Below are positions 18,351 to 26,084 of a stretch of 64,000 bases of DNA, piece after piece. Source of the stretch: Gammaproteobacteria bacterium (GTDB taxonomy: Bacteria > Pseudomonadota > Gammaproteobacteria > Pseudomonadales > UBA5518); NCBI GenBank assembly GCA_016705365.1, contig JADIYI010000005.1, positions 372,001-436,000 of the forward strand, written 5' to 3'. The first letter of the stretch is position 1, and each line of letters starts with the position of its first letter. Position numbers and translations under genes: made by a program. Under the pieces are notes generated by a model. That model searched no databases. It was given only the letters and a program-made list of their open reading frames with translations, and was not told the DNA's origin.

Positions 18351-19409
18351 CTACAGGCAGATCCGGGTGACCCGTTTGCTGACGCCGGTGAGCAGCTGAT
18401 AGGCGATGGTTCCGGCATGAGCGGCGATGGTCTCGACCGGCAAACCCTCTCCCCACAACACGGCAGCATCACCGATACGCACATCGGGCAACTCGCCGAC
18501 ATCGACCGTGATCATGTCCATCGAGGGTCGGCCAGCCAGCCGTGCCATGCGGCCATTGATCAATACCGGCGTCCCGTCGGGCACCTGGGTCGGATAACCG
18601 TCAGCATACCCTGCACTGATCGTCGCGATACGGGTGTCATGCGGTGCGACCCAACGCCCGTTGTAGCCCACCGCCGCACCTGCGGGCACATCGCGCAAGG
18701 CGATCACCCGCGCGGTCAGCGTCATCACCGGACGCAATTCGCGGTAGCCGGCAATCGGGGTGACACCGTAGAGCATCAGGCCCGGGCGCACCCAGTCACG
18801 ATGACTTGCGGGCCAGCCGATGATGCCGCCCGAGTTGGCAATGCTGGCCGGCAGGCACGCCGTTGCATTGGCGCTGTCGAAGCGCTCGATCTGGGCCACG
18901 GTCAGCGGGTGAGCAGCTTCCTCGGAGCGTGCGAAATGCGTCATCGCCACCAGCCGGGTTGTCGCCTGGGCGTCGAGCAGCCGCTGGCGCACCGCGGCGA
19001 GTTGCGCGGGCGCAAAGCCGAGCCGGTTCATGCCGGTGTCGATCTTGATCCATGCGCCGAAATCCGCCGCCGGGGGTTCGTGTCCGAACAACGCCAGTTG
19101 CTCGGGCTGGTGCAGTACTGGCGTCAGTGCATGGGTGCGGCAGAGCTGCCACTCGGCGCGGTCCAGGAAGCCCTCGAGGATCACGATCGGACGCGTGGTT
19201 TGCTCGCGCAGTTCCATGGCTTCGTCGATATGCGCCACCGCAAACGCGTCGGCTGCATCGAGTGCCGGCAGCAGGCCGCGCAGGTCGTGGCCGTAGGCAT
19301 CGGCCTTGACCACGGCCAGCAACTGGCTGCGCGGTGCCAGGCGACGTACACACTCGAGGTTATGCCGCAGGTTGTCGAGATGGATGTGGGCTTCGATCTT
19401 TAGCGCCAT
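18351..19409 (-). CDS. alr: Alanine racemase
   Basis: A 352-residue PLP enzyme that makes D-alanine for peptidoglycan. The PLP lysine lies in AVVKADAYGHDL near residue 35, the catalytic tyrosine region is visible as VGYNGRWVAPHDTRIATISAGYADGYP near 250, and GRPSMDMITVDV follows. The start is ATG 19409 (MALKIEAHI); a longer frame upstream is not supported. Length is typical. It stands alone and diverges from the LexA-boxed radical SAM gene. Confidence 0.93.
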   Translation of the reverse strand: MALKIEAHIHLDNLRHNLECVRRLAPRSQLLAVVKADAYGHDLRGLLPALDAADAFAVAHIDEAMELREQTTRPIVILEGFLDRAEWQLCRTHALTPVLHQPEQLALFGHEPPAADFGAWIKIDTGMNRLGFAPAQLAAVRQRLLDAQATTRLVAMTHFARSEEAAHPLTVAQIERFDSANATACLPASIANSGGIIGWPASHRDWVRPGLMLYGVTPIAGYRELRPVMTLTARVIALRDVPAGAAVGYNGRWVAPHDTRIATISAGYADGYPTQVPDGTPVLINGRMARLAGRPSMDMITVDVGELPDVRIGDAAVLWGEGLPVETIAAHAGTIAYQLLTGVSKRVTRICL

Positions 19410-19592
19410 GAATCGTTGATGCTGCGTGCTGTCGGGACGCGCATCATACCCCGCCGGGCTGGGGCAGGTACTCAACTCGCTGAGCAGTGGCGTGCCGATT
19501 GCGGAACGGGTCAGTCACGATATCGTGAAAGGGGTATGGGGGCGCATCATCGAACCACTGCACGAGATCATCCAGATCAAGTGCCTCGTGGC

Positions 19593-19621
19593 TGGACAAT
19601 GATACTGTAAATACATACAGT
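19593..19621 (+). promoter_or_regulatory. Promoter of the radical SAM gene
   Basis: TGGACA (19593-19598) and TACAGT (19616-19621) are separated by 17 bases and would start transcription near 19628, about 30 bases before the GTG start. The -10 box lies over the right half of a LexA box, so LexA binding should block it. Confidence 0.5.
19605..19620. promoter_or_regulatory. LexA (SOS) box
   Basis: CTGTAAATACATACAG matches the gammaproteobacterial LexA consensus CTGT-N8-ACAG exactly, with an AT-rich core. It lies about 40 bp before the start of the PA0069-family gene and overlaps its likely -10 element. From memory, the Pseudomonas aeruginosa homologue PA0069 is also under LexA control, which supports function. 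Confidence 0.88.
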
Positions 19622-19658
19622 TATTCCCGGGGCGAAGTTAATGCCCGGGAGGAATCAG

Positions 19659-20735
19659 GTGAACGTTGCAGCGGGACCACAAAAGGGTCGTGGCGCCATC
19701 GGCAATCCCCGGGGGCGCTTCGACGCCATTACGCGCGAGCGCGTCGATGACGGATGGGAGCAGGATGGAGCCGCGCCGGCGCGTGCGCTCCAGGAACTGC
19801 TCCCGGAGCAGGCGCGCACCATCATCGCGCGCAACAGCTCGCCCGACGTTCCGTTCAGCCAGTCGATAAACCCCTATCGCGGTTGTGAGCACGGCTGTAT
19901 CTACTGCTACGCGCGTCCGACCCACGCGTATATCGACCTGTCGCCGGGGCTCGATTTCGAACGCCGTATCCGGTTCAAGCAGAACGCACCCGAATTGCTC
20001 GAACGTGAACTCGCGCATCCGCGTTATCGCTGCGAGCCGATCATGCTCGGCGCCAACACCGATCCCTACCAACCGGCGGAGGCCGGACTCGGCATTACCC
20101 GGCGTTTGCTGGAAGTGTGCCTGAAGCATTCGCAGCCAGTTTGCGTGATCACCAAGTCGGCGCTGGTGCTGCGCGATGCGGACCTGCTCGAGGAACTGGC
20201 ACGCCGCAGGCTTTGCCATGCCCATATCAGCGTCACCACGCTCGATGACGCATTGAAAAGAAAACTCGAACCGCGCACGGCTTCGGGCAGGGCACGCCTG
20301 CGCGTCGTGGCGGATCTCGCCGCGCGCGGTATCGCGGTAGGTGTGCTGGTGGCGCCGGTCATTCCGCTGATCAATGACGCCGGGATCGAGGCCATTCTCG
20401 AGTACGCTGCACAAGCCGGTGCGCGTCGTGCCGCCTGGATCCTGCTGCGGCTGCCACACGAAGTCGGACCGCTGTTTCGCGAGTGGCTCGCCACGCACTA
20501 TCCAGAGCGCGCGGAGCATGTGATGAGCCTGATCCGCCAGAGCCGCGAGGGGCGCGAGAACGACTCGCGTTTTGGCTCGCGAATGCGCGGTTCGGGCCCC
20601 TACGCCGACTTGATCGGACAGCGCTTCAAGCTGGCCGCGCGGCGTTTTGGCTTGAATGATGCAAACTGGCCGGCACTCGATACCGGCCAGTTTGCCGCGG
20701 TCCACAACCCGCCGCCCCAGCTTCTGCTGTTCTGA
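19659..20735 (+). CDS. PA0069-family radical SAM protein (spore photoproduct lyase-like), SOS-regulated
   Basis: A 358-residue radical SAM protein. The cluster motif GCEHGCIYCYARP (CX3CX2C) is near residue 75, and the protein resembles the spore photoproduct lyase/Rv2578c-like branch. The preferred start is GTG 19659, which has GGGAGGA five bases upstream and begins close to the conserved KGRGA segment; an in-frame ATG at 19641 has a weaker site. A perfect LexA box precedes it. The reaction is unknown, but SOS control and the family suggest a role in handling damaged DNA (inference). The last 22 bp of the gene form part of an 80-bp repeat found again at 22.9 kb. Confidence 0.9.
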   Translation: MNVAAGPQKGRGAIGNPRGRFDAITRERVDDGWEQDGAAPARALQELLPEQARTIIARNSSPDVPFSQSINPYRGCEHGCIYCYARPTHAYIDLSPGLDFERRIRFKQNAPELLERELAHPRYRCEPIMLGANTDPYQPAEAGLGITRRLLEVCLKHSQPVCVITKSALVLRDADLLEELARRRLCHAHISVTTLDDALKRKLEPRTASGRARLRVVADLAARGIAVGVLVAPVIPLINDAGIEAILEYAAQAGARRAAWILLRLPHEVGPLFREWLATHYPERAEHVMSLIRQSREGRENDSRFGSRMRGSGPYADLIGQRFKLAARRFGLNDANWPALDTGQFAAVHNPPPQLLLF

Positions 20736-20793
20736 TCCGATGAGGTATGCTGCGCGCTCGAGATACTGACGGGGCCGCGGCGGATCCCGCAGC
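20714..20793. repeat. 80-bp direct repeat, copy 1
   Basis: This segment covers the last 22 bp of the radical SAM gene and 58 bp after it. It matches 22917-22996 at 76 of 80 positions with no gap. It contains a promoter-like GGTATGCTGCGCGC stretch and a GC-rich run with CCGCGG and GGATCC. The two copies flank about 2.1 kb of patchwork accessory DNA. Confidence 0.88.
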
Positions 20794-20801
20794 CATTGAC
20801 G

Positions 20802-20903
20802 ATTCGCACGCTGCGTTTGTATATCGGCTTTCGCAATCCGGTGCGCCTGCACTCGGCGCTGAGTTAGCGGTGACCAATGGAGTTTGAGCGGACGTGCAGC
20901 TAA
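20802..20903 (+). pseudogene. IS3-family transposase C-terminal relic
   Basis: In the frame starting ATT 20802 the translation gives YIGFRNPVRLHSALS, a stop, R, a stop, then PMEFERTCS and a final stop at 20901-20903. This lines up with the usual IS3-type orfB ending (YI..FYN..RLHSALGYRSPMEFER) with the Tyr and Ser codons turned into TAG (20865) and TGA (20871). The rest of the element is missing. A possible worn terminal repeat follows at about 20910-20940 (TGTCGACTTTTTCGC). Confidence 0.62.
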
Positions 20904-21014
20904 CCAGAGAGTGTCGACTTTTTCGCAGGAATTCCCCCGCCATACCGCTTCGCGGGCCCGTCGTCGGTTGAACTCAAACGCTATGCGTCAACACCGCGGA
21001 CTGGAAGCTTGTTC

Positions 21015-21254
21015 ATGAGTCCAACAGTTTTTCGCAAAGGCGGATTCCGGTTCTACTTCTTCTCGCGCGAAGAGCCCCGCATACACGTCCACGTGCACTG
21101 CGCAGACGGAGAGGCAAAGTTCCGGCTTGAGCCTCAAGTCGGACTGGCGCAGAATCCTGGCTTAAACGACCGCCAGCTTCGGGCTGTGCAGTCACTCATT
21201 GAGGCACACGAGCATGAAATCCGCGCCGCGTGGGCAAAGCATTTCGGAGGCTGA
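21015..21254 (+). CDS. DUF4160 domain protein
   Basis: A 79-residue protein with the DUF4160 pattern: FYFFSREEPRIHVHV, then GEAKFRLEP and L-DRQLRAVQSLIEAHEHEIRAAW. The start ATG 21015 has GGAAG upstream. It overlaps the next gene, a DUF2442 protein, by 41 bp. These two small families are often found side by side in accessory DNA and have been proposed as toxin-antitoxin-like pairs, but their activity is not established. It lies within the repeat-flanked insertion and uses less GC-rich codons than the core genes. Confidence 0.8.
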   Translation: MSPTVFRKGGFRFYFFSREEPRIHVHVHCADGEAKFRLEPQVGLAQNPGLNDRQLRAVQSLIEAHEHEIRAAWAKHFGG

Positions 21255-21483
21255 AGTTACAAACGTATCGGTTCACGGCTTTTGGTTGCTGCTCACTGAG
21301 GAAGAACTGTTTGTTCCATTTGCACATTTCCCCTGGTTTCGGAACGCTACTTTCGGTGCCATCACGCGCGTTGAATGGCCGTCTCCAAACCACTTGTACT
21401 GGCCGGACCTGGACATCGACCTGGCCGTTGAATCGCTCCGTCATCCAGAGAGATTCCCTCTGGTATCCAAAGTTGACGCATAA
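21214..21483 (+). CDS. DUF2442 domain protein
   Basis: An 89-residue protein with the DUF2442 pattern: VTNVSVHGFWLLLTEEELFVPFAHFPWFRNAT near the N-terminus and HLYWPDLDIDLAVESLRHPERFP at the end. The start ATG 21214 is inside the DUF4160 gene, so the two are translationally coupled; an earlier TTG at 21199 is possible. The full domain is present with no break. The pair may act as a small accessory module, possibly toxin-antitoxin-like (inference from pairing only). Confidence 0.8.
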   Translation: MKSAPRGQSISEAEVTNVSVHGFWLLLTEEELFVPFAHFPWFRNATFGAITRVEWPSPNHLYWPDLDIDLAVESLRHPERFPLVSKVDA

Positions 21484-22282
21484 ACAAATCGCGGCAGCCA
21501 AGGTGATCCTGGTCGCTTCGCTCCCCGCGCCGTGAGTCTGAGCTCGGCCGCGGCAACGTACTGACTTGCGCTGTCCTTGACCCGGAGATGCCTGCCCCGC
21601 AAATGTTTGGCGCGTGCGTTGGTGCAGAAGAAGGTAGCTCGTGTGCGTCCGCTATCCAGGGCCGTTCTGTCGTGGGGCATTGCAACAGGGGCAGGCATTA
21701 TGAGCAGCTTATTTGTCGTCCTGGTCCATGGCCGTGGCACGACTAACAGGTGCTCCATACAGTCAGTCCTGCCTATGGTCGACAATGCGCTACAGCCGAC
21801 GTTGGTCTCCTCGCTTCACTCCTCGACCCTCGCGACCGAACTCCACCGTTACAGGTCATTTGAATGAATATCTCCCAGTCTCAAAGACCCCACGCGTTTT
21901 CGTCGAATCTGGTTCGCAAGTTTTTTGCATGGATCTGCTTGGCAGTTTCTGTCCCATGGTTACTTTGGGTAATGGCTGCGGGCATCATCGCAGTTCCGCC
22001 GCCGTCTTTTCTTTCTATTAACGGTCTGCACAGGTGAGGTGCGCGCTTTCACAGGAACCAATGAATCCTACAAAGTGGTTGCACTCATGCAGGCAACTTT
22101 CGTCAATGTCAGCAGATGACGCCTGACCATTCATAAATGGACTCCCCCCCGAAAAGCCACTCGCTCAACCGGCCTCATGCGCATGCTGGACACACCCGAC
22201 TCACCGATGCGGGCAGCCTCAACTGCTTTGTGATCGAGCCGAAAGACTGCCTGGAACGAATCCCCTGAACCAGGCGCTCTTG
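21484..22282. other. AT-richer accessory DNA with few genes
   Basis: About 800 bp between the DUF2442 gene and the glutaredoxin-like gene. Apart from one possible 57-codon membrane ORF (21864-22037) I see no gene. The base composition and the lack of long frames differ from the core genome. No terminal inverted repeat or integrase was recognised. Confidence 0.5.
21864..22037 (+). CDS. Possible small membrane protein, 57 residues
   Basis: ATG 21864 to TGA 22037 encodes a basic N-terminus (SQRPHAFSSNLVRKF) followed by one long hydrophobic stretch (FFAWICLAVSVPWLLWVMAAGIIAV, split here by eye) and a short polar tail. It would be a single-pass inner-membrane peptide. AGG occurs eight bases before the start, a weak site. 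I do not recognise a family; it may be chance. Confidence 0.28.
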   Translation: MNISQSQRPHAFSSNLVRKFFAWICLAVSVPWLLWVMAAGIIAVPPPSFLSINGLHR

Positions 22283-22642
22283 TCAGGGATCGAGCTCCGC
22301 TGCGAGCGCCGCCTCGATTGCGAACGGATCAAAACCGTGGATCCTGCGACTCCCGATCACCACGAGCGGCGTGCCCTGGCCGCCCATGGCGTAGAACGCC
22401 TCGCGCGTCGCGAGTGCTTCATTGATATTGTGCTCGCGATAACTGATGCCGCGAGCCTGGAGATAGGTGCGTAGTGCACGGCAGTAACCGCATCCCGCCG
22501 AGCTGTAGAATTCGACCCGCGGCACCTCCTCAGCGCCCGGTGAATAAGTATCGGAAGGGGCCTGTTCCGCGACGGAAAATCCCGGCAGAAGCAGCGTGAA
22601 CAGCATCGCGACCACGGCCCTGTGCAACGTCATTTGGCTCAT
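22283..22642 (-). CDS. Secreted glutaredoxin-like protein
   Basis: A 119-residue protein with a signal peptide (AVVAMLFTLLLPGFSVA, cleavage before EQAPS) and a glutaredoxin fold. The redox motif is SSAGCGYCRAL, followed by RGISYREHNINE and the cis-Pro loop GGQGTPLVVIGSRRIHGFD. It would exchange thiols or disulfides in the periplasm. The start is uncertain among ATG 22669, 22642 and 22633. It lies inside the repeat-flanked insertion but looks intact and GC-rich, so it may be an older resident gene. Confidence 0.78.
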   Translation of the reverse strand: MSQMTLHRAVVAMLFTLLLPGFSVAEQAPSDTYSPGAEEVPRVEFYSSAGCGYCRALRTYLQARGISYREHNINEALATREAFYAMGGQGTPLVVIGSRRIHGFDPFAIEAALAAELDP

Positions 22643-23136
22643 CCCGAACAGCTGAAAACATCTTGTCATGCGCCGTACTCGTTTGCCTTATGACACGCTG
22701 GTGTCGAGCCAGTCCGCGGCCATGCGTCGGGTAGAGTAACATCCCGGTTGGCACTTGCGCTCGGGCTTCCGACACCCATCTCCAACCGAGCATGCCAATG
22801 CTGGCGCTTCCGGGGAAAGCGCACTCACGCCGGTGACCTGCCTGGTTTCCTCGGCCCATCCGCCAGAGCAAAAGAACTTCGGACGCGTCACACCGGCGCT
22901 TGTTTCCGGCGGCAACGCCCCGGCTTCTGCTGTTCCGATCCGATGAGGTATGCTGCGCGCTCCAGTTACTGACGGGGCCGCGGCGGATCCCGCAGCAATA
23001 ACACCATCCGCCCGCGGTCATTGTCGCAATGGCGCGCGAACCGCAATCGCGTTCGCGCCCTTGGGGGAAGCCCGGTGTTTGCGAACCTGCCCGAAATGCG
23101 GTCACTCATCTGCGCGTTCTGTTCCCGGGGCCGTGC
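22643..23136. other. Intergenic region with repeat copy 2
   Basis: About 490 bp between the glutaredoxin-like gene (minus) and the hybrid kinase (plus). It holds the second 80-bp repeat (22917-22996), whose promoter-like element is about 190 bp before the kinase start. Open frames on both strands are not convincing. Confidence 0.5.
22917..22996. repeat. 80-bp direct repeat, copy 2
   Basis: This is 95 percent identical to 20714-20793. It carries a copy of the last codons of the radical SAM gene in which the stop TGA has become CGA, so it is a fossil of that gene end. The promoter-like GGTATGCTGCGCGC is preserved and points towards the hybrid kinase gene. Confidence 0.88.
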
Positions 23137-25749
23137 ATGAAGCTCGGTATCCGGTCCAGCGCGCTGCTGATGATCCTGGTGCCGACACTGTTGCCGGCGC
23201 TCGTGCTGAGTTCCTGGCTGACCCGCGAACGGGTCAACGACGCACGCGCGGAGCTCGAATCCCGCGGCGAGCGCGAGTCGATGTACCTGGCGAACGCCAG
23301 CGAACTGGCGCTGCTGGTTGGTGACAGCGAGACGCTGAAGCGCCTGGCGGAGAGCAACCTCAGGTCTACAGGTGCCGCGAAGGCGGTGCTGTTTCTGGAT
23401 CCGGAGGGCGCGGTGCTTGCCGCCGCGGGATCGGCATGGGAAGTCGGGCTTGCGCGGCAATGCTGGATGCATGCGGCGGATTGCTCGGGTGGAGAGCAGC
23501 GCTACCTGTTCGATCGCGCGGTGCAGGCAAACGAGTTCGCCGAGGATGCCGCGGCTTTTGCCGGCGCGCAGCGGACCGGGGTTGCGAATCCGCAGCTGAT
23601 CGGTCTTGTGGTCCAGTCCTTCGACCCTCATGCTCTGGCAACGATCCAGCGCGCGATGCTGCTCAAGAGCCTGCTGATCACCATCGCCGCGCTGCTGACC
23701 GCGGCGGTGCTGGCGCAGCTGTTCGCGCAACGCCTGACCGAACCGATACGCCGCCTTTCAGCGGTGGTGGCGCGCATCCGCGCCGGCGAACTCGGAGCGC
23801 GTACCACGCCGGGCGGCGCCGGGGAATTGCGCGAGCTCGAAGAGGGTGTCAATGCAATGGCGGACCGGGTCGAGGAGGCCAGTGCGGAGCTGAGCCGGCG
23901 TGTCGACGAAGCTACCGTCGAACTGTCACACTCCCTGATCGAAGGCAAGCTGCGCAACCAGGAACTCGATCGGGCCCTGGTGCGCGCCGAGGCGGCGGCC
24001 CGTGCCAAGGACCTTTTTCTGGCCAGGATGAGCCATGAGTTGCGAACGCCGCTCAATACCGTCACCGGGTTCGCCCAGCTGATGCATCAATCGGAAAGTC
24101 CGGAGCAGCGCGCGGATTTCTACCGCGCGATCGCACAGTCCTCGGGCATCCTGATCAGGACCGTCGATGACATCCTGGATTTTGTAAAGCTCGAAAGTGG
24201 TGCGATGCACCTCGAGCGCCGTGAGTTCGACCTCGAGAGCTGTGTCGAGGACGCGGTGATGATGCAGGCGCTGGTGGCCAAGCAGAAAGGGCTGGACCTC
24301 GTATGCCATTTCGGGCGCGGGCTGCCGTCGCGCGTGATCGGCGATTCGCTGCGCCTGTCGCAGGTTCTCGGCAATCTGATCAGCAACGCGATCAAGTTCA
24401 CCCATAGCGGCCATGTCGAAGTGGATGTGAGCGCCTTGTCTGCACGAGCCGGCGAGCGACGCCTGCTGTTCGAAGTGCGTGACACCGGTATCGGCATCGA
24501 TGCGGAAAGCGTACACAATCTCTTTCAGCCATTCGCACAGGCCGACGAAAGCATGACGCGGCGTTTCGGAGGCAGCGGCCTCGGGCTGTCGATCACCTCG
24601 CGGATCGTCGAGGCCTTCGGTGGCAACATTGCCTTGCACAGCGAGGCCGGGGTGGGAACGCACGCCAGGGTGGAGATTCCGCTGCCACTCGTGGAGCCGC
24701 AGCCCGATCAGCTGTCCGCCCCGGTCGATGCCCGCATCTGGCTGCTGTGCGCCAGCGACAGTCCTCACCTCCGCGTGTTGCTCGACTATCTCGAGCGCGG
24801 CTTCGCGCATGTCGAGATCCATGATCCGGCTCGCGAAGCGCCGTCGATCTGGCCACCGCGGCACGCCGACCTGCTGGTCGTGGTGCAGGGGTGTGGCGAG
24901 AACTGGCGCGCAGGCACCGTGCCGGTATTGCGGCTGGAGTCAATCGAGGCGCTCACTGCTCCCACGCAGCAGTACCTTGCCGACCAGCTGCCGCTTCCGG
25001 CCCGGCGGCGCGAGTTGATCGCGGCCTGTCTGCACCGTCTGCCGGGCGCCAGCGATATTGCGGAGCCGCTGGTGACGGCGAGCAATGGTGCGCGTCGCCG
25101 GTTCAATCTCTCCTGCCTGGTGGTCGAGGACAACGAGTTGAACCGGCGCATGATCGCCACGCGCCTGCGTGACTTCGGACTGCGGGTGGATGAGGCAGCG
25201 AGCGGAAGCGCGGCGCTGGAGTGTTTGTCCGTGAGCCTGCCCGATCTGTTGCTGCTCGATGTGCATATGCCGGAGATGGATGGCATCACGCTCGCACTGA
25301 AGGTGCGCGAACAATTTCCCGGGTTGCCGGTCTACGCCCTGACCGCCAACGTGATCGGCAACGAGGAGCAGGCGTTGCGCGCGGCTGGCGTGCGCGAGGT
25401 GCTCTACAAACCGGTCGATGAAGAGCGCTTGCTGGCGGTGCTCGCGCAGCACGAGGCGCAGTTGCGGGGGGAGTTTGAAATCCTCGAACACAGGGGTATC
25501 AGACGCGAGGAAATCGTGGCCGAGTTTGACAGGCTGTGCGCACGGCTGGGGGGCGCGCTCGCACGCGACGACACTGCTGCGGCGCTGGACGCAGCGCATC
25601 AGTTGCTCGGTGCGGCGCGTATGTTCAGCAGCGGCAGCCTGCAGGCGCTTTGTCTGCGGATCGAGACGCGGTTGCGTGAAGGTGAACCGGTAGCGGAACA
25701 ATTCGCGGCTTTGGGCGCGGCGCTCGAAGTTGGCGCGTGCCGGGGCTGA
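23137..25749 (+). CDS. BarA/GacS-like hybrid sensor histidine kinase
   Basis: An 870-residue membrane sensor. It has a first membrane helix (about 8-27), a periplasmic part, a second helix (about 174-197), HAMP (about 198-250), a HisKA domain with SHELRTP (His about 300), an ATPase domain (NLISNAIKF, DTGIGID, GSGLGLSI, about 400-520), a degenerate receiver-like region and a true receiver (VVEDNELNRRM, DVHMPEMDG with Asp about 708, ALTAN). A C-terminal HPt-like helix bundle contains AHQLLGAARMFSS with His about 821, where the usual Lys-Gly is Leu-Gly. The layout is that of BarA/GacS, which signals to UvrY/GacA and controls small regulatory RNAs. No response-regulator gene is adjacent. Confidence 0.83.
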   Translation: MKLGIRSSALLMILVPTLLPALVLSSWLTRERVNDARAELESRGERESMYLANASELALLVGDSETLKRLAESNLRSTGAAKAVLFLDPEGAVLAAAGSAWEVGLARQCWMHAADCSGGEQRYLFDRAVQANEFAEDAAAFAGAQRTGVANPQLIGLVVQSFDPHALATIQRAMLLKSLLITIAALLTAAVLAQLFAQRLTEPIRRLSAVVARIRAGELGARTTPGGAGELRELEEGVNAMADRVEEASAELSRRVDEATVELSHSLIEGKLRNQELDRALVRAEAAARAKDLFLARMSHELRTPLNTVTGFAQLMHQSESPEQRADFYRAIAQSSGILIRTVDDILDFVKLESGAMHLERREFDLESCVEDAVMMQALVAKQKGLDLVCHFGRGLPSRVIGDSLRLSQVLGNLISNAIKFTHSGHVEVDVSALSARAGERRLLFEVRDTGIGIDAESVHNLFQPFAQADESMTRRFGGSGLGLSITSRIVEAFGGNIALHSEAGVGTHARVEIPLPLVEPQPDQLSAPVDARIWLLCASDSPHLRVLLDYLERGFAHVEIHDPAREAPSIWPPRHADLLVVVQGCGENWRAGTVPVLRLESIEALTAPTQQYLADQLPLPARRRELIAACLHRLPGASDIAEPLVTASNGARRRFNLSCLVVEDNELNRRMIATRLRDFGLRVDEAASGSAALECLSVSLPDLLLLDVHMPEMDGITLALKVREQFPGLPVYALTANVIGNEEQALRAAGVREVLYKPVDEERLLAVLAQHEAQLRGEFEILEHRGIRREEIVAEFDRLCARLGGALARDDTAAALDAAHQLLGAARMFSSGSLQALCLRIETRLREGEPVAEQFAALGAALEVGACRG

Positions 25750-26084
25750 TGCTCGGTTGGCGCTCTTCGTGCCGCGTCAGCGCACGAACACCATGCACAG
25801 GATCATCCGGCAAGGTCGATAAATCTGATACAAATCATGATATTCATTGCTGATTTTTGTATCATCAGCGCGACTTCGGGATCGGGAGGCGCGGGAATTC
25901 CCCCCCGCCTGACGGTGGAAGTCGCGTCCATTTCGTTGGGAAATCACATGACAGGGGGTGGCAGGTGAGCGAGGAAGAGTCGGCGACGTCCTGGCTGCGC
26001 GGGGGTCGGTGTGTCGAGCACGTGGTGCGCTGCCTTGCAGCTTGCTGCGTTCGCGACGAATGACAACAAGTCGAAATCCATTGC
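25750..26084. other. Intergenic region upstream of the ior-kor operon
   Basis: About 335 bp with an AT-rich core around 25815-25870. It holds an imperfect inverted repeat (separate entry) and is probably the control region of the five-gene operon that follows. I see no convincing small gene in it. Confidence 0.55.
25826..25864. promoter_or_regulatory. AT-rich inverted repeat, putative operator
   Basis: The arms TGATACAAATCA (25826-25837) and TGATTTTTGTATCA (25851-25864) are near-perfect reverse complements around a 13-base spacer that itself begins TGATAT. TGATAC and GTATCA are the exact outer halves. The site stands out in a GC-rich genome and lies about 220 bp before the ior-kor operon. 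It could bind a dimeric regulator; which one is unknown. Confidence 0.5.

Noticed and set aside
21441..21867. Long frames on both strands after the DUF2442 gene
   Set aside because: Both read as Arg/Ser-rich low-information sequence with no recognisable domain.
25857..26063. 69-codon plus-strand frame before iorA
   Set aside because: Composition is erratic, it covers the palindrome, and no family or ribosome site supports it.
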